A stretch of DNA of 64,000 nucleotides, from positions 448,830 to 512,829 of the forward strand of contig JADQAV010000022.1 in NCBI GenBank assembly GCA_019775845.1. Reading direction: 5' to 3'. A program made the translations under genes and the position numbers. Shown here piece after piece: positions 22,429-32,202 of the stretch. Position 1 is the stretch's first letter. Each line of letters begins with the position of its first letter. Below the pieces are notes generated by a model. The model saw only the letters and a program-made list of their open reading frames with translations. It searched no databases and was not told the origin of the DNA. This DNA comes from Myrmaecium sp. VS I D KN 1 (Eukaryota; Ascomycota; Dothideomycetes; Valsariales; Valsariaceae).

Positions 22429-23607
22429 ATGCCGACGACCATTCAGTCCCACGGGCTCACGGAAGGCGAGATCCACGCCGCCATCCACTCCCTGATCAAC
22501 AACCTGGTCAACATCCAGGACACGACGGGCGAGTTCCTGCTCAAGCTCCCGGACGGCCGAGTCATCGACACCAAGGGCTGGCATGACTGGGAGTGGACGC
22601 ACGGCGTCGGCCTGTACGGCCTCTACCACTACTACACCCTCACCAACAGCATCCTCGCCCGAGACGCCATTACCGACTGGTTCGCGAAGCAACTGGCCAA
22701 GGGGACCACGAAGAACATCAACACCATGGCCCCCCTCCTCACCCTCGCCCACCTCTACGCCGACCCGCCCACGCGCGACCCAACCCACCTCGCCTGGCTG
22801 GACAGTTGGGCCGAGTGGGCCTACCACGACCTCCCCCGCACCCCCGGCGGCGGCATGCAGCACCTCACCTACCTCTCCCCGAACCGCAACGAGCTCTGGG
22901 ACGACACGCTCATGATGACCGTCCTCCCCCTCGCCAAGATTGGCCTCGTCCTCGACCGGCCGCACTACGTCGAAGAGGCCAAGCGCCAGTTCCTCCTGCA
23001 CTGCCAGTACCTCTTCGACCCTACCACCTCGCTCTTCTTCCACGGCTGGAAGTTCGAGGAGGAGGAACAACAACCCTCCACCGGCACTAGCACCAGTGCC
23101 CCCACCATCGTCGGCCACAACTTCGCCCGCGCCCGCTGGGCCCGGGGCAACAGCTGGCTCACCATCGCCATCCCGGACTTCATCGAAATGCTTGACCTGC
23201 CCCCCACCGACCCGATCCGCACCTTCCTCCTCACCATCCTGCACGCCCAATGCACCGCCCTCGCCCGTCTCCAAGCGCCCACGGGCTTCTGGCGCACCCT
23301 CCTGGACGTGCCCGCGGACCGGGGCAGCTACGAGGAAGCCTCCGCCACCGCCGGCTTCGCCTACGGCATCCTCAAGGCCGTCCGCAAACGCTACCTCGAT
23401 CTGGCCGCCTTCCTGCCCGTCGCCGTCAAGGCCGTCCGCGCCGTCCTCGGCGCCGTCGACGCCAACGGCGCCCTCACCCGGACCAGCTTCGGCACCGCCA
23501 TGGGCGCGGATCTGCAGCATTATCTGGATATCCCCGTGACGACGATGCCGTATGGTCAGGCCATGGCGATCATGTGTCTGGCGGAGTTTTTGAGGACGTT
23601 TATTTGA
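22429..23607 (+). CDS. GH105 unsaturated rhamnogalacturonyl/glucuronyl hydrolase
   Basis: An intronless frame of 392 residues. GH105 enzymes (YteR/YesR family) remove the 4,5-unsaturated uronic acid from the non-reducing end of oligosaccharides made by rhamnogalacturonan or other polysaccharide lyases, by hydrating the double bond. The (alpha/alpha)6-barrel family is recognisable from WEWTHGVGLYGLYHYY (about residues 52-67), GGGMQHLTY, NELWDDTLMMTVLPLAKIG with the likely catalytic Asp158/159 (equivalent to Asp143 of YteR by motif, inferred), FFHGWKF, and RARWARGNSWLTIAIPDF. The length fits the family. There is no signal peptide, so the enzyme is intracellular and needs imported substrate, which fits the divergent transporter gene. 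A Gly/Thr-rich insert follows the FEEEEQQ segment near residue 215. Confidence 0.93.
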   Translation: MPTTIQSHGLTEGEIHAAIHSLINNLVNIQDTTGEFLLKLPDGRVIDTKGWHDWEWTHGVGLYGLYHYYTLTNSILARDAITDWFAKQLAKGTTKNINTMAPLLTLAHLYADPPTRDPTHLAWLDSWAEWAYHDLPRTPGGGMQHLTYLSPNRNELWDDTLMMTVLPLAKIGLVLDRPHYVEEAKRQFLLHCQYLFDPTTSLFFHGWKFEEEEQQPSTGTSTSAPTIVGHNFARARWARGNSWLTIAIPDFIEMLDLPPTDPIRTFLLTILHAQCTALARLQAPTGFWRTLLDVPADRGSYEEASATAGFAYGILKAVRKRYLDLAAFLPVAVKAVRAVLGAVDANGALTRTSFGTAMGADLQHYLDIPVTTMPYGQAMAIMCLAEFLRTFI

Positions 23608-24519
23608 GGTGGAGGGTGAGGTGGGATGGAAAGGACAGGGGCGGGAGGAAGGAAGACGAGATGAAAAGGAGACGTAGAAGAGAAGAAGTAGACAAAGGAA
23701 AAGCCTTCCATTTCCGTTCTTAGAAATAGGCGGCGGTCGGTTAGATTATTGTCTGTTGTCGGAGTTCTGTGATAAGTAAGCAAGCATCAGAGAGCGCATG
23801 GTCCGGAAGCTTTTACCAGATTTATAGATTCCAACTCGACTGCACCGTTTCAGGGAAACACAACCCCAATAATGACATCAACATGAATATGCACATGCAC
23901 AACATAACTCTCCCCCTCTTGCTGTTAGTACAGATCTGTGAAGATGTGCACACGGAACATGATGAGGAAAGGAATAAAGAAGAGGAAGGACACGAGAAAG
24001 AAGAAGGGAAAAGAAAAAGGAAGAGAAAGAAAGTAAAAGAGCCCCGACATGGACATTCGTCACCTTTGATTTTTGGACTAGTGTACAGTTGAGAGAGAAA
24101 GTAAGAAGAAAAAGGGAAACGAAATACAATGAAATATGAATGGAGCCAAAAGGGGCTTTTCCTCCCTCCCAATCCCCTAGCGACGATAATAACAACTACT
24201 TGATTTACTCGATCTACGACCTACTATAAATCACGGCCAAACAGAGCGCTTTCTCCCACTTCAAGCCCCGTTTCGAGTCCGCTTTGCACGTAGCACTTCC
24301 GGATTCCTTTCTTCGACCGCCACGGTCCCTTCTCCATCCTGCATTTCCCCCTCACGGTGGACCACCTCATCACGTCGAGATCTTCTAGTCTCAACGCTAC
24401 AAGCATGTTGCGCTCAAACCGCAAAACGCCCTCCTCGCTCATAACCCATCGACCAAGTCAAGTCCTTGTAAGCCACAAGACGACGAGCCGTTTTGACAGC
24501 CGAGTACGACTCTCCCATT
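23608..24519. other. intergenic region between convergent GH105 and cwc22
   Basis: Both genes end here, so this should be 3'UTR and terminator sequence. A purine-rich stretch on plus (about 23940-24040) encodes only low-complexity Lys/Glu. No gene seen. Confidence 0.5.
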
Positions 24520-27216
24520 TCAACGACGGCGCCGTCGTTCCGGAGTCGGGCTCCTTTCGGCGCTCGAACCGGCCCTCCTTCTCCCCTCCGCCGGCGCCGG
24601 TCGTCGGGGCGGGGGAGTGTAGCTTGCACTCCGGCTCCTGCTGTCTCGAGCGCCGAGAGCGCCGCGTGACCTCGCAGGACTGGGACTGCTCCTCCGGGCC
24701 GCTCGGGTCCGCGGAGGGGGGCTGATTCGGCGAGCGGCGCCCCGCGGGGGCGGACTGTCACGTCTCCGCGGCGGACTACGGGAGCGAGCGTAAGAAGGGG
24801 ACCTGCTACGGCTGGGGGAGTCGTCGCGACGTCGCTCACGCCCACGGCGAGGCGGCGGCGTGGGAGAGCGGGAGGGAGAGCGGGAGTAGCTGACTCGCCG
24901 GGTCCGACGGGGCGGAGGAGTGACGGAACGGCCGCGAGAAGGAGATCGAGATGGGGATGGAGTGTAAGAGGCACGACGGGCACGGCGTGGAGGCGTGCGG
25001 GACCGGCTAACGGACGGCGAGCGAGATGGTGACGGCGTGTAGCTGTCGCGTCTGCTGCGACCACGAGGGGGCGTGAGAGAGCGTGTGCGCGACCGCGAGC
25101 GGGACGCATCCGAATAGCTGTCCCGACGACGACGGCGGGGAGTCGGCGAACGGGAACGAGAGTCGGAGCGAGATTTCGAATAGGAACGGGAACTGGAGCT
25201 GTAGCTGGAGTAGCTGGAGTAGCTGGACACGCTCTCCGAGCCTGAGGGCGAGGCGTCTCGGATCGGTGGCGGAGCTGGCTTTGGCAGGTTCTTGAGGTAC
25301 TCGCGCATGCCTTCGGTGAGGACACCCATTCCGATCGCGGTGAAGAAGTTGATGGCGAAACGGGTGTGACGAGGATCACCCGTGGGGAATATCCCCTCGA
25401 GGCTGGGCTGCAAGAAATCCTCCTTCAAGCGCTCTGCGAGCTTCTTCATCCCGAGATTTTGAGCAAGGTCCTCGAACAGGATCTTGATGAAGATACGGCT
25501 GCTCGAAGTCGTTTCGTCCTCATTGAGGTGAATGACGGAGAGCACATGCCACCCAATGGCATCGCTGGCCAAAAGCCAGGCGAACAGCTGAGCGATAATG
25601 CGCAAGCGAGCCGTCTCATAGCGATGAATGGTTTCGTAATACTTGACAAATTGCGCCTCGAACAGTTCCATCCAGAGGCGGTTGAGCTTGCAGAAACGTT
25701 CTGCGATTTGGCCGTAGAACTTCTGGAAAGTACGCTCCTGGGAGGCGCACTCCACGATCATGGACGGCAGCTCCTCCTCGTACCCGGGCGGGATGTTGAC
25801 ACGCATCAGCTTGTGCACACACTCCTCGAACCCGCCGCTGGACTTGATCGTCAGATAAATCGTCCGCCGAAGATTGACAAGATCCGCATTGCTCTGATCC
25901 TTGATTTCCATGGCCTTCTCCTCCGGCGCCTCCTCGTCCTCAGAGCTCTCGTCCTCGTCAGTTTCGTATTCTTCGTCATCATCATCTTCTTCTCCTAGAA
26001 TCTGCGCTTTGATCTTCCTGTAAGCCTCCTCGTTCGCCTCCCACTCTGGGTCATACTTGAATACGTTCAAGCCATCCTGGACATTGAGCTCGTCGTCGAG
26101 ACTAATTTGATGCGTGATTTGATCCTCCTCCTCGACGAGGTCAAGCTCTTCCTTGATACTGGGGTGGTTCTTGTATCTGTCCTTCCTGACCTGAAACAAG
26201 ACTTCAATCTGATACTGCGTACGCTTTTCGAGATCCGCCTCGTGGAGGATATGGCGAAATTGGTCGAAGATGGCATGTGCGATGGCGGAATTTGTTTCCT
26301 CAAGATAAAGTCCCACCTCTCTCGTGAGGCTCACCGCGATCTCCACGCTGTCGTCAGTAGGTGTGGCCAGCAGCAGCAACAGCATTTGGGCAGCTAGCTC
26401 TTCCTTGACGACCTGTTGGTTGACCAAATGCGCAAGGAACGAAGCTGAAGAAATGGCGGTAGTCTTGTCATTACGCTTGAACGCCTTGCGGAACTGGACG
26501 ACCAGACGCGTAGCCAGCAGTTCTCCAACCGCAGGAAGCTTCGTGTTGACCACGGCCGTCATAGACGCATAGATCGGAGTAAACGGCAAACTGGCTGCTT
26601 GCGCCTTCATAATGCTTCGGCAGTACAGACCGCGGCCCCGGATCAGGTTTTCCTGGAACAGCTCCGGGACAATGTTCTTGATGTTGGAGACGTTGACCTT
26701 GTTGATGAGACCGTTGATGCTCTTCTTCAACGCCTCCCACATCATGCGCTGATACTCCTTGCTGCTCTTGTCTGTGATCTGTGCCTGCAGCGCCCGCAGC
26801 TTGGCCGGCGGGATGTAGGTGCCTCCGCTGCGCATATTCAGCAGCTTGTCATACTCCGCCTTCGCCGCTGCTTGCTTCTCCTCCTCCGTAAGCTCCTTCT
26901 TGCTCTCACCATCCTGCTGCTCGCGCTGACGAATCTCCATCTGTCGCAGCCGCTCGGCCGCACGAGCGCGGTCGTAATCACGCGGCAACGGAGCGGAAGG
27001 GCCATCCCTTCTACGTGCAGGGCTACGGCTGCGAGAGTAAGACCGGCGCTCATCGCGGAGACGACGGCGGCGAGGAGACGGAGATCGCGAGGAGGTACGG
27101 GACGGCGACCGCGACCGGGGTGTCGGGGATCGGTTCCGCTTACGGCCGGTCCCGTTCGATTCTGCTGGGACAGGCTCCGGTGTGGGAAGCCGAACAGCGG
27201 ACTGCACTGTCGCCAT
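24520..27216 (-). CDS. cwc22: pre-mRNA-splicing factor Cwc22
   Basis: One open frame on minus; from the ATG at 27216 it gives 898 residues. Cwc22 is a spliceosome component of the active complex and, in animals and probably here, holds eIF4A-III for exon junction complex assembly. Domains: an RS-rich N-terminal 80 residues, then GGTYIPPAKL, the MIF4G domain (about residues 120-330, with INGLINKVN and ELFQENLIRGRGLYCRS), an acidic linker (DDDDEEYETDEDESSEDEE), the MA3 domain (about 410-600, LRRTIYLTIKSSGGFEECVHKLM and LFAWLLASDAIGWHVLSVIHLNEDETTSSSRIF in shorter pieces), and a C-terminal RS domain of about 240 residues. The frame extends upstream to an ATG at 27339, adding 41 residues; I prefer 27216 because MATVQ..LPTPEP resembles the start of other fungal Cwc22. 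Yeast Cwc22 lacks the RS tail. Confidence 0.95.
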   Translation of the reverse strand: MATVQSAVRLPTPEPVPAESNGTGRKRNRSPTPRSRSPSRTSSRSPSPRRRRLRDERRSYSRSRSPARRRDGPSAPLPRDYDRARAAERLRQMEIRQREQQDGESKKELTEEEKQAAAKAEYDKLLNMRSGGTYIPPAKLRALQAQITDKSSKEYQRMMWEALKKSINGLINKVNVSNIKNIVPELFQENLIRGRGLYCRSIMKAQAASLPFTPIYASMTAVVNTKLPAVGELLATRLVVQFRKAFKRNDKTTAISSASFLAHLVNQQVVKEELAAQMLLLLLATPTDDSVEIAVSLTREVGLYLEETNSAIAHAIFDQFRHILHEADLEKRTQYQIEVLFQVRKDRYKNHPSIKEELDLVEEEDQITHQISLDDELNVQDGLNVFKYDPEWEANEEAYRKIKAQILGEEDDDDEEYETDEDESSEDEEAPEEKAMEIKDQSNADLVNLRRTIYLTIKSSGGFEECVHKLMRVNIPPGYEEELPSMIVECASQERTFQKFYGQIAERFCKLNRLWMELFEAQFVKYYETIHRYETARLRIIAQLFAWLLASDAIGWHVLSVIHLNEDETTSSSRIFIKILFEDLAQNLGMKKLAERLKEDFLQPSLEGIFPTGDPRHTRFAINFFTAIGMGVLTEGMREYLKNLPKPAPPPIRDASPSGSESVSSYSSYSSYSSSSRSYSKSRSDSRSRSPTPRRRRRDSYSDASRSRSRTRSLTPPRGRSRRDSYTPSPSRSPSVSRSRTPPRRARRASYTPSPSRSPSRGRSVTPPPRRTRRVSYSRSPSRSPTPPPRRGRERRRDDSPSRSRSPSYARSRSPPRRRDSPPPRGAARRISPPPRTRAARRSSPSPARSRGALGARDSRSRSASYTPPPRRPAPAEGRRRAGSSAERSPTPERRRRR

Positions 27217-27779
27217 CGTCGAGATGGTCGTGGATGGAGCTCGGTTGCTGTATCCGTAGTACGGCTCGAATGCAGCGGACAACGCGTCGGGGCTGATCGT
27301 GGGGCGGAGAGGAGGTGAGATGCGATAACAGCACCTCAAGCTACCTTCTGCCAGAGGACTCCCGTGGCAAGTCGGGAAGCGTGGCAGCTCAGAAGCTATG
27401 GGTGGGTTGAGTTGACGTCCACGGGTCGGAAAAGTTCACGAATGGGGGCAACTGTCATCGAGCCGGTGCCAAGTTCCAGTGGACTGCACCGCATGGAGCC
27501 ATGCGACAACGCGAGTCGGGGAAAGCGCGCCGAGCCTCCGAGGCAGACCTAAGGTATCCATGAGGTGCCCGGGACCAACTGAAGGTGCCTCAGGCAGGTT
27601 ATTCGTGGGCTCATTACTACTCCTACCACCTACCTATAGGTACTAACTTAGTAGACGTCGACGCAACATCGTTGTCCTCAACGCGACTCACGATTCTCTC
27701 CAGCACGCACGCGACAAACGTCTCTCCCACCACTTCTCGCATCACTTTTCCCCCACCGCCCTTTTCTCTCCCTGGCACA
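27217..27779. promoter_or_regulatory. shared promoter of cwc22 and dpm2
   Basis: The two genes diverge across 563 bp. The stretch holds GTACC/TAGGTA-type motifs near 27628-27645 and the pyrimidine-rich leader of dpm2. No separate gene seen. Confidence 0.5.
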
Positions 27780-28297
27780 ATGGTACGTACAGGCCCCTGC
27801 GACGAGCTCAGACGGACCAAGGCCAGCGAGCTGCCGCTCTCCTTTCCCTCTGCCCGCCCCCCGTCGCCGCGCTTGAAACCCGCAGCAGAAGGAAAGGAAC
27901 AATTTCAGCTAAACAAAATTTGCGACACGCAACAGCTCGACCGTCTGATCGGCCTCGCCATGCTCATCGTAGCAACCGCCGTCTTCCTCTACTACACCAT
28001 CTGGACCCTCCTCATGGTAACGTTCCTCCCTCCTCCCCCGACACCACGCCTCCCACCCGGCCCACGAACGAACCTCACCAGCCCACCCACTAACGCAAAC
28101 TGCAGCCCTTCGTCGACGAGGACCATCCGCTCCAATCCCTTTTCCCACCCCGCGTCTGGGCGATCCGCATCCCCGTCATGCTCATCCTCCTCGGCACCGC
28201 CGTCGTCGGCTCCTTCCTCGCCGTTGTCATGATTCGGAGCAACCGCAAGCGCGCCCTCAAGGCCAAGGCCAAAGCCGCCGCCGCCAAGTCCAAGTAG
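27780..28297 (+). CDS. dpm2: dolichol-phosphate-mannose synthase regulatory subunit Dpm2
   Basis: Exons 27780-27782, 27936-28016 and 28106-28297 encode 91 residues. The first coding exon is the ATG alone: the start codon is followed at once by the donor GTACGT. Dpm2 is a small ER membrane protein that stabilises the catalytic Dpm1 and supports synthesis of dolichol phosphate mannose for N-glycans, O-mannose and GPI anchors. The spliced protein shows two transmembrane helices (about residues 5-28 and 47-72), the loop PFVDEDHPLQSLFPPRVWAIRIP, which is the family signature, and a Lys/Ala-rich cytosolic tail ending KSK. Length agrees with the usual 80-95 residues. Unspliced frames in this area are not real. 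Confidence 0.93.
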
Positions 28298-28720
28298 TAG
28301 AAACACGAACGGATCCGAGGCCTGGGCGGGACGTTTGAGAGGAAAACGAAAGTTAAACAAAATACCCCTGAGCTGATCTGGAGGGAAGAAAAGGACCGTG
28401 GTAAGCTGGTTGGATAGGCAGGTGGGTAGGTGTGAACGAAAAGGAGGCAAAGGGAAGGGACTTCTGGTGAGGGAAATGAAGTCAGGGCAATGCCCCTCTT
28501 CCAATCGACGGGAGATTTACTACTTGAGCCGGAAGGCCTCACGAGGAAGCGAGACCCGTCTTGCGTGGCGGGCGTCGCACAGGAAAAGTCTGGCGTGTAT
28601 GCTCTCCTACATGAACTATGTGATGGCATTGATCTAAACATACATAATCCCACTATGAACTTGCGTCCACATGCATTCTTCGCCCAGACCGGTGGTCAAA
28701 CCCGCTGGGCTTTTTACGGA
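28298..28720. other. convergent 3' region of dpm2 and WD40 gene
   Basis: Probably 3'UTR of both genes. No gene seen. Confidence 0.5.
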
Positions 28721-31700
28721 TCACATAACTGAACAGTCCCCATCCACAAGGATCGGCCCGTCATTCTCCCCCAACTCGCTCTCGGGACCAACCCCCTGCG
28801 CGGCCAACTCCGCCTGTCGCTGGCTGATCCGCTGAGCCAAAGCGTGCAGCATGCTCCGGGTGATGAAATGCTCGCGGTTTCCCCCGCGACGCTCCACATC
28901 GTTCTGCGACGTGATCTGATACTCGAGATGCAGCCGCTTCCGAGAACTGAGCCCCTCCGGCGCAACCTTCTCCTCGTCTTCCTCATCGGCAGCACTGGAC
29001 CCCCGTTCCACGGCTGGCTCGGATGTGGCGCCACTGGCCATTCGCGACCGACGGCGCGGGCGGCCCCAGTCAAGGGAGCTAAATCCGGACGGGTCGTGAG
29101 GTGTCACGCCGACGCCAAGTCGAGCGTTGGTGCGAGCGTTGTGATCGGCGGAGAAGATCTTGATGCTGTGATCAATGCCGGAGACGGCTACCATGGGCTC
29201 GTAGGGATGTCCTGAATACATCATAGTTGAGCATCAGATATGTTGGGCCATTTCCAGGGGTTTCACGTACCTTGAACCACGTTGACGACCTCGCCATCAC
29301 CTTCCAAAATGTTCACAATCTCAGTCGTCTTCCTATCCCAGATGAAGAGATGACCGGAGTCGCTGCCGCTGACCACATACTCATCGTTGAGGCCGTAATA
29401 GTTAACATCCTTGACTGTCCGAACATTGCAATGCCCCCTGTATTTCCGAGTATGCGAAGAGGTAGGGACGTTTGCTTCTACCTTTTCCTTCATCCTGCGT
29501 TGTTCAAACGCGGATCGGTAGATGAATGCAGGCCCATCCTCTTCATCTTCGTCTTCGTCTTCGTCGTCATCATTGTCATCATCGTCGGCCATGTCACCAT
29601 CGGTGTCATCCTCATCATCATCGTCCTCGTCTGCATCATCTTCCTCTTCGGCATGTTCACCCCCACGAGCAGTCTGGAGGACGTCTTCGGGAGGAACAGC
29701 CCCCTCTTCCTCTTCATCAGTCTGCCCATCCGAATCATGCCCTGTTTCCTCGATCGACCGCTCGAGCAACGAGTCTGCTCCTCGTCCCACCAACATCGCC
29801 TCTTCAACTACTTCGTCCTCCTCGTCAGGGTCTATCTCTTCCAGATGACTCCTCAACCGCCTTTCTTCAACCCTCGTTGCCCGATCCGGCCGTCCCAGCC
29901 CCCCGAATGCGCGATCAACAAAAGTAAAATTGACCTCTTTGCCCGCATTCATCAGCAATCCCCTACTAACCTTCAACGCCCAAAACCTCAGTGCTCCGCG
30001 ACGGTCCTGTGCTTCGATACGAGGCGCGGATGCACCTCCTTCGCTCGAAGGTGCAAGTACAATAGCGCTCGAGAGGTCGGCAAATGGTAGCTTCAAAGCA
30101 CGAGCGAAAGCTAGCACCGCTGCCTTCTCGGTGGCAAACGTTACCCGTGTCTCGTCGGTTTCGAACGGCGAAGCATCCACGTTGATGATGGGTTCATCGC
30201 TGGCAAGGCGAAGGAGATACGGGATCAGAATGTCATCGATGGCATCGATACTCGACTCCGGCGGAATAGGGAAGCGTGGATTTCTTCTGCGGCCCACATC
30301 ACTACGCATGCTAAAGCCTTCAACAAGCGCACCAAGCCCGCTGTCTAACCATAGCGTGATTGCTTTGAGGAAATCATACCCGAACTGCTCATGTTGAGGG
30401 ATTTCGGAGAAATCGCTAGGAGAAGCATGGACAGTAGAGAACAGGTCAGCCAGGGTAGTACTGTTCCCGTGCCCGGCAGTGTGAAGTTGGCCTCCTAACA
30501 CCCTACCAAGCAGACCTGCCGCCTGTACAAAACGGTAAGCGGACTGGCGGTGTGCACGGAGCGTATTTTGGAACGCCACATCGATGTTCGAAGGGTCGAC
30601 GGGATACCGCCATTGCCGCATGATCTCACCCATCTCTGGAAGGATCGAAGCGGCAATGCCAACCGCCGTGGTGAATGAGGCACCATATCCTGTCGGATCG
30701 GATTCAGGAGGATTTTCCAATCTCCGGCCAAGCGTGAACATCGCCTTTCTCAGCTTGACCGTGGATTTAGCCAGTCGAAAGCTCCTTCGTTGAGGCTCCG
30801 TGAGGACCGATTTTCGCACCACTGAAAGCGACTCTTGTTCAATTGGTATCTCCTCGCTCTGTCCATTTTGGTATTGAACCCGAAGAGAAACTTCCGGACG
30901 TGATTCGCTTGCAGCGCTACTTTCAGTTCTTTGCCTTGAGCTGGTACGTTCTTCCTGGTCAACTGAAGATCCCGTCTTCCTACGCTTCCTTTTTCGTGCT
31001 TTGGATTCTCTAACTCTCGCGTTTACAGATGCCCTAGCGGCATGCTCCTTGCCGCCCGTCTCCTCATCAGCGTCGGGGCTCCGGACAAGGTCAAAGCTAT
31101 AGATCCAGTCACCGGACCAACTGACCACCATTTCATTGGGATTTGCGTCACTGATTTTGCAGGCTGTGATATGACCGCTCTCATGGCGTCTCATCCGTTT
31201 CTTCCCCTCAGGAGCGAACTTCCGCACACATTGGGTAGCCTGGGCTATCAGGTCTTCGTCATGAGCGTTCCCAAAGGATGCGGGAGCGCCGCGCTCCGCA
31301 AGGTGGTCTCGGCCAAGCATGCGGCGGTCATGGAGAAAGCAGTGCAGATGTGCGCCCCCAAGTGCTATGTAGTGGGGCTGACTAGGAGAGCAAGATATAG
31401 TATTGAGATCTAAGCCGTAGCGCTTGTATGAGATCAAGGGAGGCGGTCTCTTATCCTCTGCGGAAGCCTCTGGGCGTAGGCTGCGGAACACGCGACGACC
31501 CGGCGCCGGCGGGTATGCAGAGGATGGCTGACGAACGTCCCACTGGCGAACCTCGCCATCTTCGGAGCAGGTCAAGAAATAATGTGGGGATGATTCCGTG
31601 ACGATCCTTTTCACCCGATCACTGTGCGACCTGAAGACCTTGGCGTTCGTGTCCCCGTCGCTCAGATACCTGACTCCGTTGTAGACTGTGTTGAGTCCTG

Positions 31701-32202
31701 TCCGTCTCCCCGCAATTGATACACTTGCAGCAACAGAGGGTACGGTCGTACTACCGGAGTACTCGATGTCGAATATTCTTACTTCGCCATCTCCAGCTGC
31801 TGTGACAATCGTGCGATCGTTTGAGTACGGCATAAACTTGACAGAGAAAATGTTTTGCGTATGGCCAGTCGAGATGGACGTGGTCAAGGCAAACTGCGAG
31901 GCGGAAGATTCCGGCATATAGGTATGTATATTGACGTGGAGATCATCGGAACCTGAAGCAAGAAGCTGACCAGAGCGGGACCAGCTGTGGGAGCAGGATG
32001 TCAGCACTAGACGTCCAGTAACTGCGAGGCAGACCTACCATAGGGCATTGACGCATCCAGAATGCCCCCCTAACTCGTTCACTATGTCGAGGTCATCAAC
32101 CCACTTCCGATCTCCATATATACCCCGGATGTCCGAATATCTGGTCTTGATCTCCGCACCCAGCTCGCGTCGTAAGATGCGGTCGTAGATTGGGTGCTTC
32201 AT
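28721..32202 (-). CDS. WD40 repeat protein of the DCAF6 (IQWD1/NRIP) type
   Basis: Exons (minus) 32202-32039, 31984-29271 and 29211-28721 give 1122 residues. The first exon supplies a conserved start, MKHPIYDRILRRELG and WVDDLDIVNELGGHSGCVN, which continues at the join into WSRSGQLLASGSDD, a WD40 blade. WD repeats fill the first roughly 320 residues, then a long linker with basic and acidic low-complexity parts (an Asp/Glu tract near residue 860), then two final blades (YRGHCNVRTVKDVNYYG..SGHLFIWDR and GHPYEPMVAVSGIDHSIKIF). This split propeller is typical of DCAF6-type proteins, substrate receptors for Cul4-DDB1 ubiquitin ligases in animals. That role in fungi is inference. Both introns are short (54 and 59 bp) with good acceptors. 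Confidence 0.93.

Noticed and set aside
22384-23520. 378-residue frame on minus across the GH105 gene
   Set aside because: Antisense shadow of a well-supported, intronless plus-strand enzyme in GC-biased DNA.
24414-25379. 321-residue frame on minus over the end of cwc22
   Set aside because: A shifted reading of the RS-rich repeat codons of cwc22, full of Arg, Pro and Ala from codon bias.
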